Source: Actinomycetes bacterium
Lineage (GTDB): Bacteria; Actinomycetota; Acidimicrobiia; Acidimicrobiales; Acidimicrobiaceae
Assembly: GCA_021805205.1 (NCBI GenBank)
Contig: JAJZFV010000017.1
Location: 1 to 39,176 of the forward strand
Direction: 5' to 3'
Length of the DNA stretch: 39,176 nucleotides
Positions 7,080-16,500 of this stretch are shown piece by piece (position 1 is the stretch's first letter; each line of letters starts with the position of its first letter). Below the pieces are notes generated by a model. The model was not told the DNA's origin. It saw nothing but the letters and a program-made list of their open reading frames with translations, and did not search any database. The position numbers and the translations under genes were made by a program.

Positions 7080-9497
7080 CTACCTTCTGTTGAAGTCGCG
7101 ACGGGGACGTCCGCCACGACGATCTCGATTACGAGGGCCATCAAAACTTGGCCTTGGCTCAGCTACGCTCGGTCCGAGGTCACCGTAGTGTTGAAGTAGC
7201 TCATCGGCGAAGGCCTCTTCGAAAGAGACGACTTCAATATCGTCCTCCTCGTAACGGTTAGTTACGATAACCTCAGCTTTTGGGCTCTCATCACCAACTT
7301 CTACCTCTTCGATATCTTCTTCACTCTCATCGGTGACTATGGAAAGGCTCAACTTGCCGTTGGCGTCGATGTCGTCTACTACCACACGAAGCTCTTCGCC
7401 CATCGATAGAACATCTTCGACTCGATCGATTCTCTTACCGCCACCGATCTTACTGATGTGCAGTAGTCCATCTCTACCGGGAAGAATGTTTACAAATGCG
7501 CCAAACTTGGCGATTCCAACGACCTTGCCTTGATAGTGGCCACCGATCTGGGCCAAAGGTGGATTTACAATCGCTTCGATTGCCGCTCTAGCAGCATTGA
7601 CGGCCGACATCTCACGAGCACCAATAGTTACAACCGCAACGTCACCAGCCTCATCGAGGGAGATCTCTGCGCCGGTATCGGCCTGCAAGGCGTTGATGTT
7701 TTTACCCTTAGGTCCAATCACCTCACCCATCTTGTCGAGCGGGATCTCGAAGGAGACGATCTTTGGAGCATTTCCGTTTATCTCATCACGAGGAGAAGAA
7801 AGGGCGCCAGCCATAACTTCTAGAACCTTTAGTCTGGCCTCTTTCGCCTGAGTAAGTGCACGACCCAATACGTCAGCCGGAATTCCATCGATCTTGGTAT
7901 CGAGCTGAAGAGCGGTTACAAAGTCGTCGGTTCCTGCCACCTTGAAGTCCATATCGCCAAAGGCATCTTCGGCTCCGAGGATGTCGGTGAGGGTGGTGTA
8001 CTTGCCGTCATGGTGCACAAGACCCATAGCAATACCAGCAACTGGAGCCTTGATTGGAACGCCGGCATCCATAAGTGAAAGGGTCGAACCGCAGACCGAC
8101 GCCATTGAGGTCGAGCCGTTAGAGGAGAACGCCTCAGAGACTAAGCGCAAGGTATAAGGAAATTCAGATTCACTAGGAACTACTGGCAACAGTGCCCTCT
8201 CCGCTAGGAGGCCGTGGCCGATCTCTCTACGCTTTGGACCACGCATTGCGCCAACTTCTCCGGTTGAAAATGGAGGGAAGTTGTAGTGGTGCATGTATCT
8301 CTTTTGCTCGTCAGTCCCAAGAGAGTCGAGGAGTTGATTCATCTTCGGCATACCCAAGGTACAGACATTCAATACCTGGGTCTCGCCACGCTGAAATAGG
8401 GCAGATCCGTGTGCCGTCGGAATCAGACCAACCATCGCCGTAAGAGGTCGAATCGTAACCGTGTCACGACCGTCGATTCGAATATGGTCGTTTACGATTC
8501 TCTCGCGGATGACTCGCTTGGTGAGTGACCGTACTACCTGAGATATAGCCTTGGTCGAATCTGGATAGCGCTCCGCTAAGGATGCTTGTAGCCCCGCTTC
8601 GATGGCATCGAGAGCTTCCTGTCTCTCCTGCTTTACCGCGATGGTATTTGCTTGGCGAATTGCATCCAAGGAAGAGCTCTCGATCTCTGCAAAGAGTTCG
8701 TCGCTGAAGTCCTTGACTGAAACGTATTGCATCGGAGTAATGTCTCCGACCTTCGAAGCAAAGCTTCTCTGAAGCTCAATCGACTGTCGGATCCAGCGCT
8801 TCGACTCCTCGAGGCCATTAGCGATGACCTCTTCGGTCACCTTTGGCGCACCATCTAAGTAGTTACCCCAAGACGATGCGGTGCCGCCAGCTTCAACCAT
8901 GATGATGGCGATGTCGCCAGCATTTTCCCCTTCGGTTACTTCGCGGCCAGCTACAACTAGCTCGAACGAAGACTCGTCTCCCTCTTGGTATCCGGGAAAT
9001 GCAGTCCAGGTACCGTCTGTGCCATAGGAGATCCTAACCGCACCAACAGGACCCTGAAATGGGATTCCAGAGATCATCAATGCAGCAGAGGCGGCATTGA
9101 TAAAGAGGACGTCGTATGGATTTTGGTGATCGACGCCCAAGATGGTTCCCACAACGTGAACCTCGTGTCTAAAGTCCTTCGGAAAACATGGGCGGATCGG
9201 CCTATCGGTCAGCCGTGCTGCGAGGACGGCAAAGTCGGTAGCTCTTCCTTCGCGACGGAAGAATGAGCCTGGAATCTTTCCGGCGGCATACATTCTCTCT
9301 TCAACGTCAACCGTCAACGGGAAAAAGTCGATCCCCTCTTTTACGCCCTTTGAAGCTACAGCGGTCGCCAGGACCATAGTGTCACCGATACGGGCTACAA
9401 CCGCTCCATCGGCTAGCGGAGCTAGCAATCCGGTTTCAAAGGAGAGAACCTTGTCGGACGAGTCGATCTTGACTTCATCCCTTATAACTTCAGCCAT
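7080..9497 (-). CDS. pnp: Polyribonucleotide nucleotidyltransferase (PNPase)
   Basis: Phosphate-dependent 3'-5' exoribonuclease, which in Actinobacteria also makes 3' tails. It has 805 residues: two RNase PH domains (RMYAAGKIPGSFFRREG in the first; RGETQVLNVCTLG and GPKRREIGHGLLAERAL in the second), a KH domain with VIGPKGKNINAL, and an S1 domain (GKVVGIAKFGAFVNILPG, GLLHISKI). Beyond S1 there is an acidic stretch and then a basic tail rich in Arg and Gly (GPRNRDRRGGRPRRDFNRR), a common form of RNA-binding tail in this phylum. Start ATG 9497 has AAGG seven bases upstream. Confidence 0.97.
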   Translation of the reverse strand: MAEVIRDEVKIDSSDKVLSFETGLLAPLADGAVVARIGDTMVLATAVASKGVKEGIDFFPLTVDVEERMYAAGKIPGSFFRREGRATDFAVLAARLTDRPIRPCFPKDFRHEVHVVGTILGVDHQNPYDVLFINAASAALMISGIPFQGPVGAVRISYGTDGTWTAFPGYQEGDESSFELVVAGREVTEGENAGDIAIIMVEAGGTASSWGNYLDGAPKVTEEVIANGLEESKRWIRQSIELQRSFASKVGDITPMQYVSVKDFSDELFAEIESSSLDAIRQANTIAVKQERQEALDAIEAGLQASLAERYPDSTKAISQVVRSLTKRVIRERIVNDHIRIDGRDTVTIRPLTAMVGLIPTAHGSALFQRGETQVLNVCTLGMPKMNQLLDSLGTDEQKRYMHHYNFPPFSTGEVGAMRGPKRREIGHGLLAERALLPVVPSESEFPYTLRLVSEAFSSNGSTSMASVCGSTLSLMDAGVPIKAPVAGIAMGLVHHDGKYTTLTDILGAEDAFGDMDFKVAGTDDFVTALQLDTKIDGIPADVLGRALTQAKEARLKVLEVMAGALSSPRDEINGNAPKIVSFEIPLDKMGEVIGPKGKNINALQADTGAEISLDEAGDVAVVTIGAREMSAVNAARAAIEAIVNPPLAQIGGHYQGKVVGIAKFGAFVNILPGRDGLLHISKIGGGKRIDRVEDVLSMGEELRVVVDDIDANGKLSLSIVTDESEEDIEEVEVGDESPKAEVIVTNRYEEDDIEVVSFEEAFADELLQHYGDLGPSVAEPRPSFDGPRNRDRRGGRPRRDFNRR

Positions 9498-9814
9498 TAC
9501 TTACCTTTCATTAATTCGTCTCAACCCCACCTATTGAAGAAGAGACAGTCGGTAAGCGAATCAGATTTGCTCAATAAAATCGGCCAGTTCTCAGTGCACC
9601 AACCCCAAAGTGAACTTCCGGGATTGCTCCACTGAAAGCTGTGCCGTGAGCCAGAGGAACAAAACGCTTACAACATACAAGCTAGCCGATCTAAGGAGAA
9701 CTTTCGATAGCTCCATGGTCAAAGTGCACCCTATCCATCTAGTGCTGTCTCGCGAAATTTAGCTGATCTAATAGAAAGATCGAGCGCCGAACCTTTGCTT
9801 TAGGAGGCTTTAAC

Positions 9815-9874
9815 TTGGACTTTGTCACCAGAACCAAGTTGACCAAGTTGTTAGAAGATATCTTGGCAATTTAG
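9815..9874 (+). CDS. Possible 19-codon small protein or leader peptide
   Basis: TTG start seven bases after TAGGAGG (9801-9807), encoding LDFVTRTKLTKLLEDILAI and ending in TAG. The peptide mixes charged and hydrophobic residues in a helix-like pattern. It lies antisense to the expected pnp leader. The strong ribosome site is the only real support; the length is short enough to be chance. Confidence 0.2.
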   Translation: MDFVTRTKLTKLLEDILAI

Positions 9875-9911
9875 TTGAGAGGGGCACCGGATGATAATTG
9901 ATTAAACGAAG

Positions 9912-9936
9912 TTAGGCCCTCCAGCAGAGGGCCTAA
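9912..9936 (-). terminator. rpsO terminator hairpin
   Basis: TTAGGCCCTC and GAGGGCCTAA form a perfect 10-bp stem with a 5-base loop about 75 bases after the rpsO stop. On the minus strand it is followed by ACTTCGTTT, a modest T-rich tail. Probable intrinsic terminator or mRNA-stabilising 3' end. Confidence 0.65.
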
Positions 9937-9938
9937 GG

Positions 9939-9955
9939 ACTGTAGAGGCTACAGT
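9939..9955. repeat. Second hairpin downstream of rpsO
   Basis: ACTGTAG-AGG-CTACAGT is a perfect 7-bp inverted repeat with a 3-base loop, two bases from the terminator hairpin. A third small stem, GAGC-TAAA-GCTC, lies at 9968-9979. A tandem hairpin series between rpsO and pnp recalls the terminator/RNase III region of the enterobacterial rpsO-pnp operon, but the sequences are unrelated. Confidence 0.5.
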
Positions 9956-10007
9956 GATTCAACTATGGAGCTAAAGCTCGAACTCTCGCAACTGGAGAGG
10001 GGCTAGA

Positions 10008-10265
10008 TTAGCGACGAATACCTAGACGGGATATGATCGATCGATAACGATCAACGTCATTGCTGCGGACGTAGTCGAGCAGACGTCGACGCTGTCCAAT
10101 CAGCATCATTAGACCACGGCGGGTGTGGTGGTCACCCTTATGAGCCCTTAGGTGCTCAGTCAAATTCGAGATACGAGCGCTCAAAAGTGCAATCTGGACC
10201 TCTGGCGATCCTGTGTCGGTCTCACTCTTGCCGTACTCTGCGATTATTGCTTGCTTATCAATCAT
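10008..10265 (-). CDS. rpsO: 30S ribosomal protein S15
   Basis: Small-subunit protein that binds the central domain of 16S rRNA early in assembly. It has 85 residues, close to the usual 88-89. Signature stretches are [33 protein letters not shown] and [13 protein letters not shown] 10265 is preferred over the TTG one codon upstream because AAGGTG (10276-10271) is five bases from the ATG. It is followed by a series of hairpins that end or slow transcription before pnp. Confidence 0.97.
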   Translation of the reverse strand: MIDKQAIIAEYGKSETDTGSPEVQIALLSARISNLTEHLRAHKGDHHTRRGLMMLIGQRRRLLDYVRSNDVDRYRSIISRLGIRR

Positions 10266-10330
10266 CAAAACACCTTGTACCGGTCGCCCTTAGCGAACAT
10301 TACGGATAAATCACCTTAGTCGGTTCTGCT

Positions 10331-11323
10331 TCAACTTCCTAACGTTATCGAGCCAACAACAACTTTTACGTCCTTTTCAATCTGCTCTATTAACTCTTGA
10401 GACGATTCGAAGGCTATCTGATCCCGAATAAAGGAGGCGAAGTTCACCCTAACCCTCTTGTTGTAGAGGTCTCCCGAAAAGTCAAGGATAAAGGCCTCGA
10501 TCAATCGGCTGCCACCGCCCGGGTAGTAGGTAGGTCTGGTTCCAACGGAGATCGCAGAGCGATAGGTGACTCCATCTACTTCGACGCTGCCGGCGTAGAT
10601 TCCATCCAAAGGTAGGGCTCTATCGCTTCCATATGAGACGTTGGCTGTAGGATATCCAAGCTCACTACCGCCTCGCCCATCGCCACTTTCAACTAATCCG
10701 GTTATAAAAAACTCCCGTCTCAAAAGTTCCTTGGCGAGATCCACCCTTCCCCTAGAGACCAGCTTTCTAATTACGGTAGACGATGACACTAGCGATGAAC
10801 ATCCAGAGTTATCCTGAATCGCTTGGCATATCTGCGTAAGCTGATCCCCCTCAATCTTTACCAGTGGGTCGCTCTCGACTACAAAGTCGAACTCTTCACC
10901 CGCTCGCTGAAGTAACTCAACACTACCCTTGCGATCCTTACCAAATCGAAAGTCGACGCCAACCACTATCGCTTTAGCGATTAGTCGATCCACTAAAGTC
11001 GTCTTCACAAAGTCCAGGGCCTCTTCAGATGCAGCCGCCTTATCGAACTCAACCACGTAGCAGTAGTCGATCCCCGACTTTTCCAATAGCTCAAGTCGCT
11101 CTTCGAAGGAGTTGATTAAAAGTGGGGCATGCTCGGGACGAATTACAGCAGCAGGGTGGGGGTTGAAGGTGACCGCAACTGAAACAAATCCTCTCTCGCT
11201 CGCGATCTGGCGCGCTCGATTGATCAGTGCCATGTGCCCAATATGCAAACCGTCAAAGGTTCCAATCGTCAACACACTTGGACGATCGATCGAATCTAGA
11301 TTTCCGCTACTTAGAAGCTGCAT
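10331..11323 (-). CDS. ribF: Bifunctional riboflavin kinase / FAD synthetase
   Basis: Converts riboflavin to FMN and FMN to FAD. From ATG 11323 it has 330 residues: an N-terminal nucleotidyltransferase domain (VLTIGTFDGLHIGH; VVGVDFRFGKDRKG) and a C-terminal flavokinase domain with LGYPTANVSYG, the conserved PTAN ATP/Mg-binding motif, and LPLDGIYAGSV. A longer reading frame from TTG 11386 adds 21 residues (WVLACATKWCW) that do not resemble the family. ATG 11323 has GGAGG just upstream and begins directly before the first beta strand. No FMN riboswitch is visible. In Actinobacteria ribF follows truB; here fliL on the other strand separates them. Confidence 0.95.
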   Translation of the reverse strand: MQLLSSGNLDSIDRPSVLTIGTFDGLHIGHMALINRARQIASERGFVSVAVTFNPHPAAVIRPEHAPLLINSFEERLELLEKSGIDYCYVVEFDKAAASEEALDFVKTTLVDRLIAKAIVVGVDFRFGKDRKGSVELLQRAGEEFDFVVESDPLVKIEGDQLTQICQAIQDNSGCSSLVSSSTVIRKLVSRGRVDLAKELLRREFFITGLVESGDGRGGSELGYPTANVSYGSDRALPLDGIYAGSVEVDGVTYRSAISVGTRPTYYPGGGSRLIEAFILDFSGDLYNKRVRVNFASFIRDQIAFESSQELIEQIEKDVKVVVGSITLGS

Positions 11324-11477
11324 CTTCCTCCAGCACCACTTTGTCGCGCAGGCAAGTACCCATCGAAGTTCGATTGTAGTTGACAAACTCCATGGTATCG
11401 CTCGCAGGGTTACTACTAACTGCGACCGAGACGATCATCCGTGGTCGCAATTTAGTCAAAAGTAGCTCCATCAAAAC

Positions 11478-11505
11478 TAAGGAACCGGAATCTTCCTACC
11501 GATAA
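11478..11505 (+). promoter_or_regulatory. Candidate WhiG/sigma-28-type promoter of fliL
   Basis: TAAG (11478-11481), 16 bases, then ACCGATAA (11498-11505): seven of eight bases of the FliA/WhiG -10 box, with a weaker -35. It lies about 75 bases upstream of the fliL start and on its strand. The TAAA-to-box distance is the same as in the mcp candidate. Confidence 0.45.
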
Positions 11506-11580
11506 AGAACATTAGGTGATGCGTCTTTGGTTTTAAGCGACCTCGCGATGCGGGGGCATCAATAGACAAGGATGAAGAAG

Positions 11581-12066
11581 ATGGCTACGACAGCTAAGAA
11601 GGCGGAAGAGCAGACGGAAGGCGGCCCCAAAAAGGGGGGGAAGAAGAAGATCATTCTTATCGTCCTCCTCGTCTTGGTTGCTGCAGCAGGTGGCGGAGTC
11701 GGTGCTTCGATCCTTATGGGAGGTTCTAAGCCAGCTAAAGCGGCATTTGTACCACCAAAAGTAGGCCCAGTCTACGACTTTGGACAGATTACAACCAACC
11801 TGGCCGACGGCCATCTGATCCAGGTATCGATGAGCCTTCAACTTGGGGTAAATGACCTAACTGCAGATATCTCACCCCTTTCAAAGAGCTTGACATCGAT
11901 TGCTATCAACGACCTTTCAGGTTGGACCTACACCCAGCTACTCTCGGTTGCGGCGAAGCAGGATTTGGCCAAGGAGTTGATCAAGGACTTCAATAAAACC
12001 ATAAAGGTAGCGACTGGCAAAAATGAGATAACCGGAATCTACTACACCAACTTCATCATGCAATAA
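11581..12066 (+). CDS. fliL: Flagellar basal-body protein FliL
   Basis: Single-pass inner-membrane protein around the flagellar motor that supports stator function. It has 161 residues: a basic cytoplasmic N-terminus (KKGGKKK), one membrane helix (IILIVLLVLVAAAGGGVGA, about residues 25-45), and a periplasmic FliL domain with VYDFGQITTNLADGHLIQVS and the C-terminal end GIYYTNFIMQ, matching the family's typical hydrophobic C-terminal strand. ATG 11581 is preferred to ATG 11572 because AAGGA lies eight bases upstream of the former and abuts the latter. It is the only plus-strand gene between 3 and 25 kb, sits alone between truB and ribF with its own candidate promoter and terminator, and no other flagellar structural gene is in the window. 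Confidence 0.85.
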   Translation: MATTAKKAEEQTEGGPKKGGKKKIILIVLLVLVAAAGGGVGASILMGGSKPAKAAFVPPKVGPVYDFGQITTNLADGHLIQVSMSLQLGVNDLTADISPLSKSLTSIAINDLSGWTYTQLLSVAAKQDLAKELIKDFNKTIKVATGKNEITGIYYTNFIMQ

Positions 12067-12117
12067 CGTCACGTCTAACAACAGCGACAAGCACAGGTCG
12101 TTCTTGAGAGCTAAAGA

Positions 12118-12161
12118 GGCGCCGCAAACTTGGCTTTACTGAGTTTGCGGCGCCCTGTTTT
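12118..12161 (+). terminator. Strong terminator after fliL
   Basis: GGCGCCGCAAACT and AGTTTGCGGCGCC form a perfect 13-bp stem with an 11-base loop (12118-12154), followed by CTGTTTT. It is about 50 bases after the fliL stop. On the minus strand TCTTTAG follows the stem, so it may also stop transcription from truB; it lies between two convergent genes. Confidence 0.85.
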
Positions 12162-12253
12162 AAAGCCCTGAAGACCAACGAGCCACTGTCCCGAATAAAT
12201 CCAATCCTGAGTGACCATCGCAAATGACACACTTGATAGAGGGGAGGAGGGAT

Positions 12254-13186
12254 CTACGAGAACTGAGGAAAGGTTACTCTCGACTGAAGCCTTCCCTCAA
12301 CCACTTCAAATAGGCCAATCACATCCTCTAGAGTTGCGGGGTGATCAAACCGATCTTGATGGAAGACAAAGACGTAACCATCGTTCTCCGGTCGACTAAG
12401 CCGTAGATCGGCAAGATCGACTTCAATCCCGTTAATGAGACGCTTAGCTACAGCTTCATCGACCCCAAAAGTGCCAAAGCGATCTAGAACTGCTCTATCG
12501 CAAAATCGAAGGTCGCTCTTTTCGGCAGGTAACAACGATGCGTCATCGACGCTAAATCCATCACTTTCAATCCGCCGTAACTTCGAAAGGTAGCCCAAAG
12601 TCCCAAGGCGCTTAGCGATATCTTCCCCGAGGGTCCGAATATAGGTACCCCGCGAGCAGCGTACTTCGAAATCTATGGTTGTAGCATCAACCAGGTGACC
12701 CTCAATGGCAAAGATATTTATTTGAGAAGCTTCAAGTTCAACTGCCTTGCCCTCTCGGGCTAATTGGTAGCTTCTAACCCCATCAACTTTTCTGGCAGAG
12801 TAGACCGGGGGCACTTGAGAGGACTCACCGATAAATGAAGACAAGATCGCAGCAAGCTGGGCCTCAGAGGTATCAGGAGTGGGGCTCGTGGCAGTTACCG
12901 CACCGGTAAGGTCACCGGTATCGGTAGATGACCCTAGGAGCAGGCGAGCCCGATAGAGTTTCGGAGTGTCATGAAAAAAAGGGAGAAGTCTTGTGGCCTG
13001 ACCGAGTGCAACCACCATAAGTCCACTTGCGAATGGATCGAGCGTACCACTATGGCCCACTCGAGAGTTGCCGCTCAAATAACGAACCTTACCAACGACG
13101 CTATTTGAAGTTACTCCCACCTCTTTATCAATGAGGGTTATGGCGATACGACGACCGCCCTCCTTGACACGCATTTTTTTAGCCAC
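12254..13186 (-). CDS. truB: tRNA pseudouridine(55) synthase TruB
   Basis: Converts uridine 55 of the tRNA T-loop to pseudouridine. It has 310 residues. The catalytic motif GHSGTLDPFASGLMVVALG (nucleophile Asp in TLDP) is near residue 46; RVRYLSGN-like KVRYLSGNSRVGH precedes it, and VPPVYSARKVDGVRSYQLAR and CSRGTYIRTLGEDIAKRLG are family signatures. GTG 13186 starts two bases after the rbfA stop (an ATG four codons later is an alternative), so it is coupled to rbfA. It is the last gene of the rimP-nusA-infB block before convergent fliL. Confidence 0.96.
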   Translation of the reverse strand: MAKKMRVKEGGRRIAITLIDKEVGVTSNSVVGKVRYLSGNSRVGHSGTLDPFASGLMVVALGQATRLLPFFHDTPKLYRARLLLGSSTDTGDLTGAVTATSPTPDTSEAQLAAILSSFIGESSQVPPVYSARKVDGVRSYQLAREGKAVELEASQINIFAIEGHLVDATTIDFEVRCSRGTYIRTLGEDIAKRLGTLGYLSKLRRIESDGFSVDDASLLPAEKSDLRFCDRAVLDRFGTFGVDEAVAKRLINGIEVDLADLRLSRPENDGYVFVFHQDRFDHPATLEDVIGLFEVVEGRLQSRVTFPQFS

Positions 13187-13188
13187 GA

Positions 13189-13575
13189 TCAGATATCTTG
13201 GCTATCGCTGTCGGCTGGTTCGTCAACCACGATCTTTCGTAGTATCGACTCGATCTTTCCACCCATCTCAATCGCCGGATCGGCCATAAATTCAAGGTGA
13301 GGGGTTTGGCGCATCCTAACAGTACGGGCGATAGCTCCTTGGAGACGACCCCGGTTCTTCTCCAGCCACTCGTCGACCTCGGGAGTGATATGGTCTAAAT
13401 AGACTCGAGCCCGGCGCAGATCAGGGTCTACCCGCACCTCTGTCACGGTGATGATGGTACCGAGAGCCTCAGGGTCGTAGATCCTCTCGATCTCGACCCC
13501 AACTGCCCTTTGCACTTCATTTGAAACACGCTCGATACGGGAAAACGTCTCGCTTCGATTATGGCGGTGAACCAT
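13189..13575 (-). CDS. rbfA: Ribosome-binding factor A
   Basis: Small KH-fold factor for 30S subunit maturation and 16S rRNA 5'-end processing. From ATG 13575 it has 128 residues with RSETFSRIERVSNEVQRAV at the N-terminus and DPDLRRARVYLDH and RMRQTPHLEFMAD in the body, all family-typical. Longer starts would run 50 bases into infB. ATG 13575 is 13 bases after the infB stop with AGAGGA seven bases upstream. It is followed after two bases by truB. Confidence 0.95.
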   Translation of the reverse strand: MVHRHNRSETFSRIERVSNEVQRAVGVEIERIYDPEALGTIITVTEVRVDPDLRRARVYLDHITPEVDEWLEKNRGRLQGAIARTVRMRQTPHLEFMADPAIEMGGKIESILRKIVVDEPADSDSQDI

Positions 13576-13588
13576 CTTCAATCCTCTA

Positions 13589-16500
13589 CTAGCTACGGGG
13601 AATCTCGCGATCCTCGAAGGTTTCAATGGTGTCGCCACTTCGGAGATCTTGGAAGTCGCTCAGACCGATACCGCACTCAAAGCCAGCTGCAACCTCACGT
13701 ACGTCATCTTTGAAACGTCGAAGAGAGGTGATAGAACCCTTCCAAATTACGACGCCTTCACGAAGGAATCGGACCTTGCTGCCACGGGTGATAACACCGC
13801 TTTGCACGTAACAACCAGCAACTGCTCCGATCTTTGGAACCCTGAAGATCTCGCGAACTTCGGCGTCACCGGTAACGACCTCTTCATACTCAGGAGCCAG
13901 AATGCCGACCATAGCCGCCTCGATGTCCTCGAGCATCTTATAGATGATCTCATAGGTTCGGATCTCAACGTGCTGAGCTTCAGCCGCCTCACGCGCCCTA
14001 CGATCAGGACGAACGTTGAAGCCAATTATGAGAGCATTGGAAGCTGCGCCGAGAGAGATATCGTTTTCGTTGATACCGCCGACTGCACGACGTACAATAC
14101 TCAAACGAACTTCTGGGCGCTCTAGTTTGCGCAAAGACTCGGTAACCGCTTCTAGAGATCCTTGTACGTCCGCCTTGATGATGACGTTCAACGTCGCAGT
14201 CTCTCCACGCTTGATCTGCTCGAAGAGGTCTTCTAGCTTGGCACCAGGTGCACTACCTGGCTGAGCAGTGTACCCAGCAATCCTCTGCCTCTGCTCGCGC
14301 ATGGATCCGATCTGACGCGCTACCGAAAGCTCATCGGTCTCTCTAAATTCGTCGCCCGCACTTGGAACCTCAGAGAAGCCCAATACCTGCACTGGCGTAG
14401 ATGGCTCCGCCTCTTTGACTGGTCGTCCAGCCTCGTCGATGAGCGCCTTTACTCTACCGAATGCAACGCCTGCAACCAAAGGATCTCCAACGTGGAGGGT
14501 ACCTTGCTGCACGATAACCGTTGCGACAGGGCCTCGCCCTGGATCGAGGTTCGCCTCAAGGACGACTCCCTTTGCCTTACCCGTCTTAGATGCCCTTAGC
14601 TCTAGAACTTCGGCCAAAACAACCAGCTGTTCCAGCAGGTCATCGACGCCTAGGTTTTGAAGCGCAGAAACTTCAACGGTGATGGTATCTCCGCCCCAAG
14701 CCTCAGGTATTAAACCGTGCTCAGATAGCTGTTGCATTACCCTAGTAGGATCAGCGTCGGCCTTATCGATCTTGTTGATGGCAACGACTATCGGAACCTT
14801 TGCCGCCTTAGCGTGGTCGATCGCCTCTAAAGTCTGAGGCATGACACCGTCATCAGCTGCGACAACCAAGACCACGATATCTGTAACTCCTGCTCCACGA
14901 GCTCTCATCTGAGTGAATGCTTCGTGGCCCGGAGTATCGATGAACGTAACAAATCGATCATCGACCATAGCTCGGTAGGCACCGATGTGCTGAGTGATAC
15001 CACCAGCCTCTTTGGCTACAACATTCGTCTCACGAATCCGGTCGAGGAGTTTGGTCTTACCGTGGTCGACGTGTCCCATGACTGTGACGACAGGGGCGCG
15101 CCACTCAATATCTTCGTCATCGATGTCGTCATCGGCCGAGAAGTACTTGGCATATAGCTCAGCCTCTTGCTCTTGACCTGGGTCAACCAATTTGACTTGG
15201 GCGCCAATCTCAGCTGCAAATAGTTCAATGGCGTCGTCAGAGAGGCTTTGTGTAGCCGTAACCAACTCACCTTGGAGGAATAGGAATCTGACTACATCGC
15301 CGGCAGAGCGATTGAACTTAGGTCCTATCTCTTGCGCAGTCGATCCTCGCTCAACAATCACTTCACCATCTGGAACTGGAGCATTGGAGGGGATGTAATT
15401 CGCTACTTGCGTTGGCTCTAGCTCTTCATTGGCCTTCTTGGAACGACGTCTTGCGCTCTTAGAAACTGGGCGAGATCCCCTTTGAGGGCCACCCTTCAGA
15501 CCAAATGGTGCTCCCGACGGTGGCGGAGGCGTGGAACCCCTGGCCCCGCCAAACGATCCACCGGTCCTCGGAGTAAAGCCGCCTTGGCCACCAGGTCCAT
15601 CGGTCCGTGGGCCGCGGTTATATCCGCCTTGGCCACCTTGACCACCTTGGCCATCGGGGCGTGGGCCGCGGTTGTAACCGCCTTGGGTTCCTTGGCCATC
15701 TGGGCGTGGGCCGCGGTTGTAACCGCCTTGACCACCCTGTCCATCGGGGCGTGGGCCTCTGTTGAAGCCACCCTGTGTTCCTTGACCATCGGGGCGTGGG
15801 CCGCGGTTGTATCCGCCTTGGCCACCCTGTCCATCGGGGCGTGGGCCTCTGTTGAAGCCACCCTGTGTTCCTTGACCATCGGGGCGTGGGCCGCGGTTGT
15901 ATCCGCCTTGGCCACCTTGACCACCTTGGCCATCGGGGCGTGGGCCTCTGTTGAAGCCACTCTGGCCCCGATCTTGGTATCCGCCTTGTGTCCCCTGTCC
16001 ATCGGGGCGTGGGCCGCGATTGTATCCGCCTTGACCCCGATCTTGGTATCCGCCTTGTGTTCCTTGACCATCGGGGCGTGGGCCGCGATTGTATCCGCCT
16101 TGTCGTTGCCCACGATCTTGGTATCCGCCTTGTGTCCCCTGTCCATCGGGGCGTGGGCCTCTGTTGAAGCCACCTGGCGGCGGTGGGATCGGCTTACCTG
16201 AGAGCGAAAGAGGCACTCGAGGACGACTAGGAGGTGCAACCTGCTCATTGTTTTCGAGCGATGGAGCACTATCTGAAGTAGTCTCACTCTTGTTATCTCG
16301 TGGCGCACTACTACGGCCTTCACTGTACCTGACAACCCTACGGTTGCCAATTGGACCGGTGCGCGAAAAATCTTGTGATTGAGAAAAATCTCTTGGGGCA
16401 GCAGGAGCAGCCTCAGTGGCTGTAGCGCCACTTATATCGCTTTGTTGGGCCGATACTGCCTTTTCAGTAGAAACAGATTCGTCCGGCGTACGGCTTTGAG

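Larger units (their letters stand above)
9498..10007. other. 510-base gap between pnp and rpsO
   Basis: rpsO and pnp are usually adjacent, but here half a kilobase separates them. The gap holds three hairpins just after the rpsO stop (9968-9979, 9939-9955, 9912-9936) and a 19-codon plus-strand reading frame with a strong ribosome site (9815-9874). The rest (9498-9800) shows no gene or recognisable promoter; the pnp promoter is expected here but I could not identify it. Confidence 0.6.

Noticed and set aside
9578..9588. GCCGATTTTA on the minus strand upstream of pnp, resembling a WhiG -10 box
   Set aside because: No TAAA-type -35 at 15-17 bases, and pnp is an unlikely target.
15590..16185. 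Regularly spaced repeat that could be mistaken for a CRISPR array
   Set aside because: The units are directly tandem and protein-coding in one frame, without unique spacers, and no cas genes are present.
15482..16431. Long Ala/Trp-rich frame on the plus strand and a His/Ala-rich second frame on the minus strand over infB
   Set aside because: Both arise because the near-identical in-frame repeat of infB leaves other frames open by periodicity. The infB frame has complete family motifs on both sides.
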